NCBI GenBank assembly: GCA_023435825.1
Contig: JAEZMB010000095.1
Coordinates: forward strand, 1-17,415
Length of the DNA: 17,415 nucleotides
Reading direction: 5' to 3'
Source: Pseudomonadota bacterium
GTDB taxonomy: Bacteria > Desulfobacterota > Desulfovibrionia > Desulfovibrionales > Desulfovibrionaceae
Of this stretch, positions 1-5,552 are shown in pieces. Every line of letters starts with the position of its first letter. Position 1 is the first letter of the stretch. A program made the translations under genes and the position numbers. The notes under the pieces were generated by a model that saw nothing but the letters and a program-made list of their open reading frames with translations, searched no databases and was not told the origin of the DNA.

Positions 1-38
1 GGGGCCCCCGGCCCCGGGGGGGGGGCCCCCCCCGCGGC
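1..38. other. G/C-only window edge, probable artefact
   Basis: The first 38 bases contain only G and C, in long homopolymer runs. The opposite end of the window shows the same texture. Real coding sequence nearby is GC-rich but never looks like this, so I read it as a degraded contig end rather than biology. Whatever lies upstream of ribE, including its promoter or any riboswitch, is therefore not visible. Confidence 0.6.
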
Positions 39-86
39 ACCCCCGACATGGGGAAAGAGCGAACGCAGGGCGAGGACAGGTTTTCT

Positions 87-740
87 ATGTTTACGGGACT
101 GGTGATGGGGCTGGGCCGCATCGCGGCCGTGGAGTCGCGGGGCAATGAGACGCGGTTTCGCATCAAGGCGCTTTTCGATCTGGACAATATCGTTCTCGGC
201 GAATCCATCGCCGTCAACGGCGTGTGCCTGACCGTCGAGACCTTCGGCGACCGGGAATATACGGCCTATGCCTCGGGCGAGACGCTGTCGCGCTCGAACC
301 TGGGCAAGCTCAAGATCGGCAGCGTGGTGAACCTGGAGCGCGCCCTGGCCCTGGGCGACCGCCTGGGCGGTCATATGGTGTCGGGCCATGTGGATTGTCT
401 GGCCGAGGTGGCGACGGTGACGCCGGCTGGACAGTCCATGCAGTATAAAATAGATTTCCCGAAGGAATTTTCGATTTTCGTCGTGCCCAAGGGGTCGGTG
501 GCCCTGGACGGCATCAGCCTGACCGTCAACGAATGCGGCGAGGGGTGGCTGACGGTGAACATCATCCCCTCGACCCAGGGCGCGACCACGATTTCCGGCT
601 GGAAGCCCGGCACGGTCATCAACATGGAGACCGACGTGCTGGGGAAATACGTGCTGCGGATGCTTGGCCCCTGGCAGGACGCCCAGGGGAAGAAGGAATC
701 GAAGATTTCCGAGGCGTTTTTGCGGGAGAACGGGTTTTAG
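87..740 (+). CDS. ribE: Riboflavin synthase, alpha subunit
   Basis: This enzyme dismutates two 6,7-dimethyl-8-ribityllumazine molecules into riboflavin and the pyrimidinedione, the last step of riboflavin synthesis in the cytosol. The 217-residue protein opens with the family's MFTG start. It shows two tandem lumazine-binding barrels: the first has ESIAVNGVCLTVE around residues 39-51, including Cys-47, and the second starts near MVSGHVD (97-103) and repeats the motif as GSVALDGISLTVNE (136-149). The frame is open back to 48, but the ATG at 87 fits the family N-terminus and has an AGGACAGG ribosome site just upstream, so I chose it. The DUF4019 gene follows after 35 bases. Some genomes call this gene ribC. 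Identity is secure. Confidence 0.95.
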   Translation: MFTGLVMGLGRIAAVESRGNETRFRIKALFDLDNIVLGESIAVNGVCLTVETFGDREYTAYASGETLSRSNLGKLKIGSVVNLERALALGDRLGGHMVSGHVDCLAEVATVTPAGQSMQYKIDFPKEFSIFVVPKGSVALDGISLTVNECGEGWLTVNIIPSTQGATTISGWKPGTVINMETDVLGKYVLRMLGPWQDAQGKKESKISEAFLRENGF

Positions 741-775
741 CCGCCACATCGCCACAGCCTGAAAGGAGCCGCCCC

Positions 776-1195
776 ATGAAACGTCTCACTGCCTTCCTCC
801 TTTGCGCCATGCTCTGTCTGGCCGCCGGCTCGGCCCTGGCCGCCGAGGGCGACGAAGCCGCCGCCGAGGCCGCCGCCGGCAAATGGCTGGCCCTGTGCGA
901 CGCCGGCAAGTATTCCGATAGCTGGCGCGAAGCTTCATCCTTTTTTCGCGGGGCCGTCACCGAGGACGTCTGGAACAAGGGCCTCGCCGGCCTGCGCGCC
1001 CCGCTTGGGCCGGTCCAGAAACGCGTCCGCAACACCGTCATCCAGGCCCGGTCCCTGCCCGGCGCGCCCGACGGCTCCTATGTCGTGCTGACCTACGACA
1101 CGAGCTTTGCCCAGAAAGCCGCCGCCATCGAAACCGTGACCGTCATGCACGAAAAAGACGGCTCCTGGCGTCTGGTCGGCTACTACATCAAGTAA
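776..1195 (+). CDS. Secreted DUF4019 family protein
   Basis: This is a 139-residue protein with a clear Sec signal peptide: KR near the N-terminus, a hydrophobic stretch at residues 4-20, and probable cleavage after SALA. The mature part matches my memory of DUF4019: a KWLALCDAGKYSDSW opening, an RAPLGPVQKR segment, a PGAPDGSYVVLTYDTSF core, and a final WRLVGYYIK. The family's function is unknown; its shape suggests a small periplasmic domain of the NTF2-like kind, which is inference. The ATG at 776 has an AAGGAG ribosome site. It lies 35 bases after ribE and 28 bases before the VOC gene, so all three are probably co-transcribed. Nothing here links it chemically to flavin synthesis. Confidence 0.85.
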   Translation: MKRLTAFLLCAMLCLAAGSALAAEGDEAAAEAAAGKWLALCDAGKYSDSWREASSFFRGAVTEDVWNKGLAGLRAPLGPVQKRVRNTVIQARSLPGAPDGSYVVLTYDTSFAQKAAAIETVTVMHEKDGSWRLVGYYIK

Positions 1196-1223
1196 TTCCG
1201 GCCACCTACGCCACGGAACGCCC

Positions 1224-1700
1224 ATGCCCACCGAATACCGCAGCGTCTGCATCTTCGTGGCCGACATCGACCGCGCCCGGGCCTTTTATGAAGAGCTTAT
1301 GGGCCAGTCGCCCCTGCACGTGCTGCCGAGCTACGTCGCCTACCCGCATTTCTGCCTGTGGCGCGAGGACACCGCTCGGGGCATTGTTTTCGACGAACTG
1401 ACCGGCCCGCCGGCCGGTCCCATGGGCCGCGACAACCTGGAACTGTATTTCGAGGACACCGTCCTGGAAGACGCCTTCGAGCGGGTCATGACCCGGGCCG
1501 AGATCATCCATCCGCCCAAATCCGCGCCCTGGGGCCAGCGCGCCTTTCGCCTGCGCGACCCCGACGGCCACATCGTCGAGGTGGCCGAACCCATGGAGGC
1601 GGTCATCGAACGCCTGCGCGACAAGGGCCTGTCCCCGGCCGAAATCGCCGCCGCCACCATGATGCCGGCCGAATTCGTGGCTTCGGTGCTGGACGAGTAG
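1224..1700 (+). CDS. VOC (glyoxalase/dioxygenase-fold) protein with C-terminal helical tail
   Basis: This is a 158-residue vicinal-oxygen-chelate protein. The paired beta-alpha-beta-beta-beta units are visible: CIFVADIDRARAFYEELMG (residues 9-27) starts the first, and DNLELYFED followed by FRLRDPDGHIVEVAEP (about 108-123) forms the second, with a usual metal-ligand glutamate in the GHIVEV strand. VOC proteins include glyoxalase I, extradiol dioxygenases and antibiotic-binding proteins; the substrate cannot be read here. Residues 123-158 extend past the domain as a helical tail containing GLSPAEIAAATMMPAEFVASVL, which has the spacing of a short helix-turn-helix. The ribosome site is weak (ACGGAA). 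It is the last gene of the ribE group, and an imperfect hairpin follows at 1711-1733. Confidence 0.8.
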   Translation: MPTEYRSVCIFVADIDRARAFYEELMGQSPLHVLPSYVAYPHFCLWREDTARGIVFDELTGPPAGPMGRDNLELYFEDTVLEDAFERVMTRAEIIHPPKSAPWGQRAFRLRDPDGHIVEVAEPMEAVIERLRDKGLSPAEIAAATMMPAEFVASVLDE

Positions 1701-1710
1701 AGCCCCGCTC

Positions 1711-1733
1711 CTTCAAGGCCCGACGGCCTGAAG
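1711..1733 (+). terminator. Imperfect hairpin after the VOC gene, possible terminator
   Basis: The arms CTTC-A-AGGCC and GGCCT-GAAG pair around a CGAC loop with one bulged A, ten bases after the VOC stop codon. No T-run follows directly (the next T5 is about 25 bases on), so intrinsic termination is doubtful. Confidence 0.3.
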
Positions 1734-1848
1734 AAACAGCCGGCTCTCAAGCATCACTTTTTCGCGCCAGCTGTTCCCCACGGTCGCGGCCTTAACCCCG
1801 GCGAGACGACCGACCGGTCAGATCGTTACACTATTTCCCATCGCGCCC

Positions 1849-1876
1849 TAACCTTCTCCTTACGGCTAGCCGATAT
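1849..1876 (+). promoter_or_regulatory. Sigma-28 (FliA)-like promoter
   Basis: GCCGATAT at 1869-1876 matches 7 of 8 bases of the FliA -10 box GCCGATAA. TAACCTTC at 1849-1856 matches 5 of 8 bases of the -35 box TAAAGTTT, with a 12-base spacer against the usual 11. Transcription would start near 1883, giving a leader of about 20 bases that holds the GGAGGG ribosome site of the next gene. Confidence 0.5.
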
Positions 1877-1905
1877 GTATTGACACGCCAACCGGAGGGA
1901 GATCG

Positions 1906-2679
1906 ATGGACGTCGCCGCACTTTCCTCGCTCGCCCAGACGACCAGCGCCGTGGCCGGGCCCACGGCCAAAAGCCTGCAACCCGCTGTCGCCGCCAAGGC
2001 CGAGAACATGCTGGCCGGCAACTTCGTCCAGGCCGACGCCGGCCCCTCGAAATATCTGCAAGCCCGGCTGGACAGCTTGCAGACCGAACAATCCTTTGCC
2101 AGCTCCATGAGCAACCTGCTCACGACCATGACCGCCCAGTTCGCCACCACCATGGCCGGCGTCGGGTCCAGCAGCGGCGATTCGACCTTTGTCGCCGCCG
2201 TCATAAACAAATACAAAGTGGAAGACAGCGTCGGCCGGGCCGTGGACAAGGAAGTCGGCGACAGCGCCCAGGACAACCTCGACGCCACCCGCCAGGACAT
2301 CGAGGACAAGGCCGAGGCGGCCTCGACCGGCCAGTCGGAAAACGCGGCCGGCCAAGGCACGGCCACGCCCGATACGACGGCGACGGCCCAAACGCCCGGC
2401 ACTGCAGCGGCGTCCGGCGACGCCGCGTCAGCCACCGAGGCCATCCAGGCAGCGGCCCAAGCCGCCCAGGCCACACCGGCCGGCCAGACGGCCGAAGCCG
2501 GGCCGGCCGGGCAGGTCGAGCCGACCGGGCAAGCCGCACCGGCCGAACAAGCCACGCAAGTCGGACAGGCCGCGTCGGCCGGGCTGACCGATCAAGCCGG
2601 ACAGGTCGCGGCGGCGCAAGGGTCGGCCCAGGCCGCCCCGGTCCCCCCGCCCGGTTCCACCATCGACATCCAAGTTTAG
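1906..2679 (+). CDS. Unknown protein with Ala/Gln/Gly repetitive tail, possibly motility-linked
   Basis: I do not recognise this 257-residue protein. It has no signal peptide or membrane segment. Residues 1-110 look mostly helical (MDVAALSSLAQTTSAVAG at the start, then KYLQARLDSLQTEQSFASSM and a Met/Thr-rich helix). Residues 110-140 are charged (VGRAVDKEVGDSAQDN). From about 145 to the end it is low-complexity Ala, Gln, Gly, Thr and Pro with repeated AGQ/TGQ/VGQ steps every 5-8 residues, finishing STIDIQV. The ATG at 1906 has a strong GGAGGGA site. It stands alone between ribE-VOC and ribBA, with its own sigma-28-like promoter. That promoter, and an N-terminus of the MDVA(A/S)L type seen in small putative motility proteins, suggest a flagellar-regulon gene; this is inference. 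Confidence 0.75.
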   Translation: MDVAALSSLAQTTSAVAGPTAKSLQPAVAAKAENMLAGNFVQADAGPSKYLQARLDSLQTEQSFASSMSNLLTTMTAQFATTMAGVGSSSGDSTFVAAVINKYKVEDSVGRAVDKEVGDSAQDNLDATRQDIEDKAEAASTGQSENAAGQGTATPDTTATAQTPGTAAASGDAASATEAIQAAAQAAQATPAGQTAEAGPAGQVEPTGQAAPAEQATQVGQAASAGLTDQAGQVAAAQGSAQAAPVPPPGSTIDIQV

Positions 2680-2732
2680 CCGGCCCTCAGCCAGGCCCGC
2701 TTCCCCGCTCCCTGCCGGCCGCGACGCGGATC

Positions 2733-2875
2733 GCCCTTCCGCGTGCGGCCGGCCCATCGGGCGGCTTCGCTCTACTTGGCCACCTCTTTCTTGCCCTTCC
2801 CGCGCGCGGCCGGCCCATTGTCTCCCTAGCCACGCTGGCGACTGGACCGCCCTTCCTCGCACGGCCGGCGCATTG
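2733..2875. repeat. Three imperfect 27-28 base direct repeats
   Basis: Copies lie at 2733-2760, 2793-2820 and 2849-2875. Each reads GCCCTTCC, then 4-5 variable bases, then (G)CGGCCGGC(C/G)CAT. Unrelated spacers of 32 and 28 bases separate them. A weaker partial copy may lie near 2696-2723. The core GGCCGGCC is self-complementary, so each unit could be a protein site or the base of a small RNA hairpin. Confidence 0.55.
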
Positions 2876-2926
2876 CCCCCTCCCGGCCGCCCGCCGCGCC
2901 CTGAAAATCCCACGATTCCGCCCTGC

Positions 2927-2955
2927 TTGCCTTGGCCGCCGGCCTGGAATAGGAT
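2927..2955 (+). promoter_or_regulatory. Candidate sigma-70 promoter for ribBA
   Basis: TTGCCT (2927-2932) and TAGGAT (2950-2955) are separated by 17 bases, each matching 4 of 6 consensus positions. Transcription would start about 85 bases before the ribBA ATG, after the repeat trio. Confidence 0.4.
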
Positions 2956-3045
2956 GCGTCCCCTTTGACCCGGCCCGTCCCGGGTCTTTGGTCTTTTCCC
3001 CAGGGAGCCGGCCGCATAGCGCCGACCCGAACGAGGTATACCCAC

Positions 3046-4275
3046 ATGCGCTTAAGCCCCATCGAGGACGCCATCGAGGACATCCGCGCCGGACGGATGA
3101 TCATCCTCGTCGACGACGAAGACCGCGAGAACGAAGGCGACCTCACCATCGCCGCCGAAAAGGTCACCCCGGAAATCATCAATTTCATGGCCACCCACGG
3201 CCGCGGCCTCATTTGCCTGTCCCTGGCCCCCAATCTCGTGGACCAGCTCGCCCTGCCCATGATGACCCAGGACAACAAGTCGCCGTTTGGCACCGGTTTC
3301 ACCGTGTCCATCGAAGCCAAGGTCGGCGTGTCCACCGGCATCTCGGCCTATGACCGGGCCACCACCATCCTGGCCGCCGTGGCCGACGGGGCCGTGCCCG
3401 AAGACCTCGTCACCCCGGGCCACATCTTTCCCCTGCGCGCCCGCGAAGGCGGCGTGCTCGACCGCGCCGGCCAGACCGAAGGCAGCGTGGACCTCGCCCG
3501 TCTGGCCGGCCTCAAGCCCGCCGGCGTCATCTGCGAGATCATGCGCGAAGACGGCAACATGGCCCGGATGCCGGACCTGATCGAGTTCGCCGACAAGCAC
3601 AACCTCAAGATCGCCTCCGTGGCCGACCTCATCCGCTACCGCATGCGCTACGGCCATGTGGCCGTGACCAAGGTGGCCGAGGCCACCCTGCCCACGGCCT
3701 TCGGCTCGTTTCGGGCCGTGGCCTTTGAGGCCAGCTCGGATAAAAAGACCCATATCGCCCTGGTCAAGGGCGACATCGTGCCCGGCGAACCGGTGCTGGT
3801 GCGCGTGCACAGCGAATGCCTGACCGGCGACGTGTTCGGCTCGCTGCGCTGCGACTGCGGCAACCAGCTGCACGAGGCCATGCGGATGATCGAAGAGGAA
3901 GGCAAGGGCGTCATCCTCTACATGCGCCAGGAAGGCCGGGGCATCGGCCTTGGCAACAAGATCAAGGCCTACGCACTGCAGGACCAGGGCCTGGACACCG
4001 TGGAAGCCAACCTCAAGCTCGGCTTCAAGGCCGATCTGCGGGAGTACGGCACCGGCGCGCAGATTCTGGTGGAGCTCGGGATCAGCAAGATGCGGCTTAT
4101 GACCAACAATCCCAAAAAGATCGTGGGGCTGGAAGGCTACGGCCTGGAAGTGGTCGACCGGGTGGCCATCGAGACCTGCCCCTGTTCGGAAAACACCTGC
4201 TATCTGACCACCAAGCGCGACCGCATGGGGCATATCCTGCATCTGCCGGACCCCGACTGCGGCCAGGCGAAGTAA
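3046..4275 (+). CDS. ribBA: Bifunctional DHBP synthase / GTP cyclohydrolase II
   Basis: This cytosolic enzyme feeds both arms of riboflavin synthesis: the N-terminal half makes 3,4-dihydroxy-2-butanone 4-phosphate from ribulose 5-phosphate, and the C-terminal half opens GTP. Of 409 residues, about 1-203 are RibB, with the acidic loop DDEDRENEGD (23-32), TPGHIFPLRAREGG (123-136) and GQTEGSVDL. About 205-400 are RibA, with zinc ligands Cys-258, Cys-269 and Cys-271 in HSECLTGDVFGSLRCDCG, MRQEGRGIGL and DLREYGTGAQIL. Both halves keep their key residues, so both should be active. The frame is open back to 2965, but the ATG at 3046 has a GAGG site and matches the family start. ribH follows after 48 bases. 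Confidence 0.96.
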   Translation: MRLSPIEDAIEDIRAGRMIILVDDEDRENEGDLTIAAEKVTPEIINFMATHGRGLICLSLAPNLVDQLALPMMTQDNKSPFGTGFTVSIEAKVGVSTGISAYDRATTILAAVADGAVPEDLVTPGHIFPLRAREGGVLDRAGQTEGSVDLARLAGLKPAGVICEIMREDGNMARMPDLIEFADKHNLKIASVADLIRYRMRYGHVAVTKVAEATLPTAFGSFRAVAFEASSDKKTHIALVKGDIVPGEPVLVRVHSECLTGDVFGSLRCDCGNQLHEAMRMIEEEGKGVILYMRQEGRGIGLGNKIKAYALQDQGLDTVEANLKLGFKADLREYGTGAQILVELGISKMRLMTNNPKKIVGLEGYGLEVVDRVAIETCPCSENTCYLTTKRDRMGHILHLPDPDCGQAK

Positions 4276-4323
4276 ACTCGGACATCAATCCAGACGACGG
4301 CCCGGCCGTCAGGGAGAACAGCC

Positions 4324-4794
4324 ATGCTGCACGTGAGCACCATCGAAGGCCAGCTTGACGCCAAGGGACTCAAATTCGCCCTGGTGGCCGGCCGCTTCAA
4401 CGACTTCATCACCGAACGCCTGGTCGGCGGGGCCGTGGACTACCTCGTGCGCCACGGCGGCGACCGCGCCGACCTGACCATCGTGCGCGTGCCCGGGGCC
4501 TTCGAAATTCCCCTGGCCGCCAAGAAACTGGCTGCCTCGGGCAAGTACCACGGCATCATTTGCCTCGGCGCGGTCATCCGCGGCGCCACCCCACACTTCG
4601 ATTACGTGGCCAATGAATGCGTCAAGGGCCTGGCCCATGTGATGCTCGAGGCCAACGTGCCCGTGGGCTTTGGCGTGCTGACCGTGGACAACCTGGAGCA
4701 GGCCATCGAACGCGCCGGCAGCAAGGCCGGCAACAAGGGCGTGGAAGCCGCCGCGGCCGTGCTGGAAATGGTCCGCGTCCTCGAACAGATTTAG
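4324..4794 (+). CDS. ribH: 6,7-dimethyl-8-ribityllumazine synthase
   Basis: RibH condenses the RibB product with the ribitylaminopyrimidinedione to give lumazine, the substrate of RibE, usually in an icosahedral or pentameric shell. The 156 residues are the normal length. Family motifs are all present: GRFND (23-27), VPGAFEIP (56-63), GAVIRGATPHFDYV with the catalytic His-91, and FGVLTVDNLEQAIERAG ahead of the GNKG phosphate-binding end. The ATG at 4324 follows an AGGGAG ribosome site. It is co-directional with ribBA 48 bases upstream and almost certainly in the same transcript. A structured spacer of 218 bases separates it from nusB. Confidence 0.96.
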   Translation: MLHVSTIEGQLDAKGLKFALVAGRFNDFITERLVGGAVDYLVRHGGDRADLTIVRVPGAFEIPLAAKKLAASGKYHGIICLGAVIRGATPHFDYVANECVKGLAHVMLEANVPVGFGVLTVDNLEQAIERAGSKAGNKGVEAAAAVLEMVRVLEQI

Positions 4795-4805
4795 TGCGGC
4801 GTTCG

Positions 4806-4828
4806 CAATAAACGCTCCTGTTTTATTG
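4806..4828 (+). repeat. Inverted repeat with boxA-like loop
   Basis: CAATAAA (4806-4812) and TTTATTG (4822-4828) are exact reverse complements around a 9-base loop. The loop reads CGCTCCTGT, and the stretch 4813-4824 resembles the boxA antitermination element CGCTCTTTAACA at about 6 of 12 bases, mainly its first five. An alternative stem GCGTT/AACGC (4799-4803 with 4811-4815) competes with it. Confidence 0.35.
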
Positions 4829-4832
4829 TGAA

Positions 4833-4863
4833 GGGCAACAACGGGCGCAACCCGCTGTTGCCC
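4833..4863 (+). repeat. Strong 13-base-pair hairpin between ribH and nusB
   Basis: GGGCAACAACGGG (4833-4845) and CCCGCTGTTGCCC (4851-4863) pair at 12 of 13 positions around the 5-base loop CGCAA. No T-run follows on either strand, so it is not a standard intrinsic terminator. It could protect the ribBA-ribH messenger end or regulate nusB. Confidence 0.6.
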
Positions 4864-4957
4864 CAACAGACAACGCGGCGTTTCCGAACACTTGCACGAG
4901 CTACGCGCCCGCCCCGCCGTCCTCCGGCGCGGCGACAACACTCTAGACTCCTTGCAT

Positions 4958-4991
4958 GTCCCCCGGGCTTCCGGCCGGAATCCCGGGGGAC
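4958..4991. repeat. 34-base near-perfect palindrome just before nusB
   Basis: Two 17-base halves meet with no gap: GTCCCCCGGGCTTCCGG (4958-4974) and CCGGAATCCCGGGGGAC (4975-4991) are reverse complements at 16 of 17 positions. In RNA this would be a very stable hairpin ending about 8 bases before the weak nusB ribosome site. No T-run follows. It could be a protein site, a REP-like element or a translational control hairpin. Confidence 0.65.
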
Positions 4992-5012
4992 GCATCGCCA
5001 GGCAACGACACC

Positions 5013-5492
5013 ATGACCGAATCCGACGACAAAAAGCCCATTGTTTCTAGGCGCAAGGCCCGCAAGCAGGCCTTCGAATTCCTCTACGGCCTCAGTTTCG
5101 AACCGGCCGCCGATGAGCGGTCGCTGTTGCGGCTGTTCAAGCGCTGTCCCCACGACGTGGCCGAGGGCGAGGACGACGCCGGCCACGAATTCGCCTGGGA
5201 GCTGGTGCTTGGCGTATGGCGCAACCAGCGCGACATCGACGCGGCCATTGTGCGCTTCTCCAAGAACTGGAAAATCTCGCGCATCGCCAAGGTGGAACTG
5301 ACCATCCTGCGGCTGGCCGTGCATGAAATTTTAAGCCGCCCGGACATTCCGCTGCGGGTGTCCCTCAACGAAGCCATCGAACTGTCCAAGCGCTACGGCG
5401 ACGAAAACTCGCGCAACTTCATCAACGGCATCCTCGACGCCCTGGCCAAGGCCGTTGACAGCGGCGAATTCGATATTCAAAAAGACCTTTGA
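5013..5492 (+). CDS. nusB: Transcription antitermination factor NusB
   Basis: NusB binds boxA RNA together with ribosomal protein S10 and supports antitermination in rRNA operons. The 159-residue protein is all-helical and carries the family's N-terminal RRKARKQAFEFLYGL, then the C-terminal signature SRIAKVELTILRLAVHEIL and SLNEAIELSKRYGDENSRNFINGILD. An upstream in-frame ATG at 4956 would add 19 residues coded across the 34-base palindrome; I prefer 5013 because it gives the normal N-terminus, though its ribosome site (CCAGG, about 10 bases away) is weak. It sits 218 bases after ribH and 60 bases before leuS. The elaborate leader suggests its own control, which is inference. Confidence 0.93.
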   Translation: MTESDDKKPIVSRRKARKQAFEFLYGLSFEPAADERSLLRLFKRCPHDVAEGEDDAGHEFAWELVLGVWRNQRDIDAAIVRFSKNWKISRIAKVELTILRLAVHEILSRPDIPLRVSLNEAIELSKRYGDENSRNFINGILDALAKAVDSGEFDIQKDL

Positions 5493-5552
5493 TCGCCGCT
5501 GCGCGCGTTCACATCCAGCACAGACCGACGCATCGCCAAGGAGCGTTTCCCC

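Larger units (their letters stand above)
2680..3045. other. 366-base gene-free leader of ribBA
   Basis: This spacer holds three imperfect direct repeats (2733-2875, listed separately) and a candidate promoter at 2927-2955. I searched for the conserved blocks of an FMN riboswitch and did not find them. No open frame here has convincing coding character or a ribosome site. The sequence is C-rich on the plus strand with several GGCCGGCC palindromes. Confidence 0.6.

Noticed and set aside
1880..1885. TTGACA as a -35 box for the gene at 1906
   Set aside because: It is only 20 bases before the ATG, leaving no room for a -10 box ahead of the ribosome site.
2733..2875. CRISPR array
   Set aside because: The spacing fits, but there are only three copies, they differ internally in sequence and length, and no cas gene is present.
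2680..3045. FMN riboswitch in the ribBA leader
   Set aside because: None of the conserved RFN blocks (for example GGGGTGAAATTCCC followed by ACCGGCGGT) is present.
3052..4242. 396-codon frame antisense to ribBA
   Set aside because: Shadow of ribBA with compositionally biased translation; ribBA has all catalytic motifs.
4833..4863. Intrinsic terminator after ribH
   Set aside because: The hairpin is strong but no T-run follows it on either strand.
4956..5012. Longer NusB starting at the ATG at 4956
   Set aside because: It would add 19 Pro/Gly-rich residues coded by the palindrome and does not fit the NusB N-terminus.
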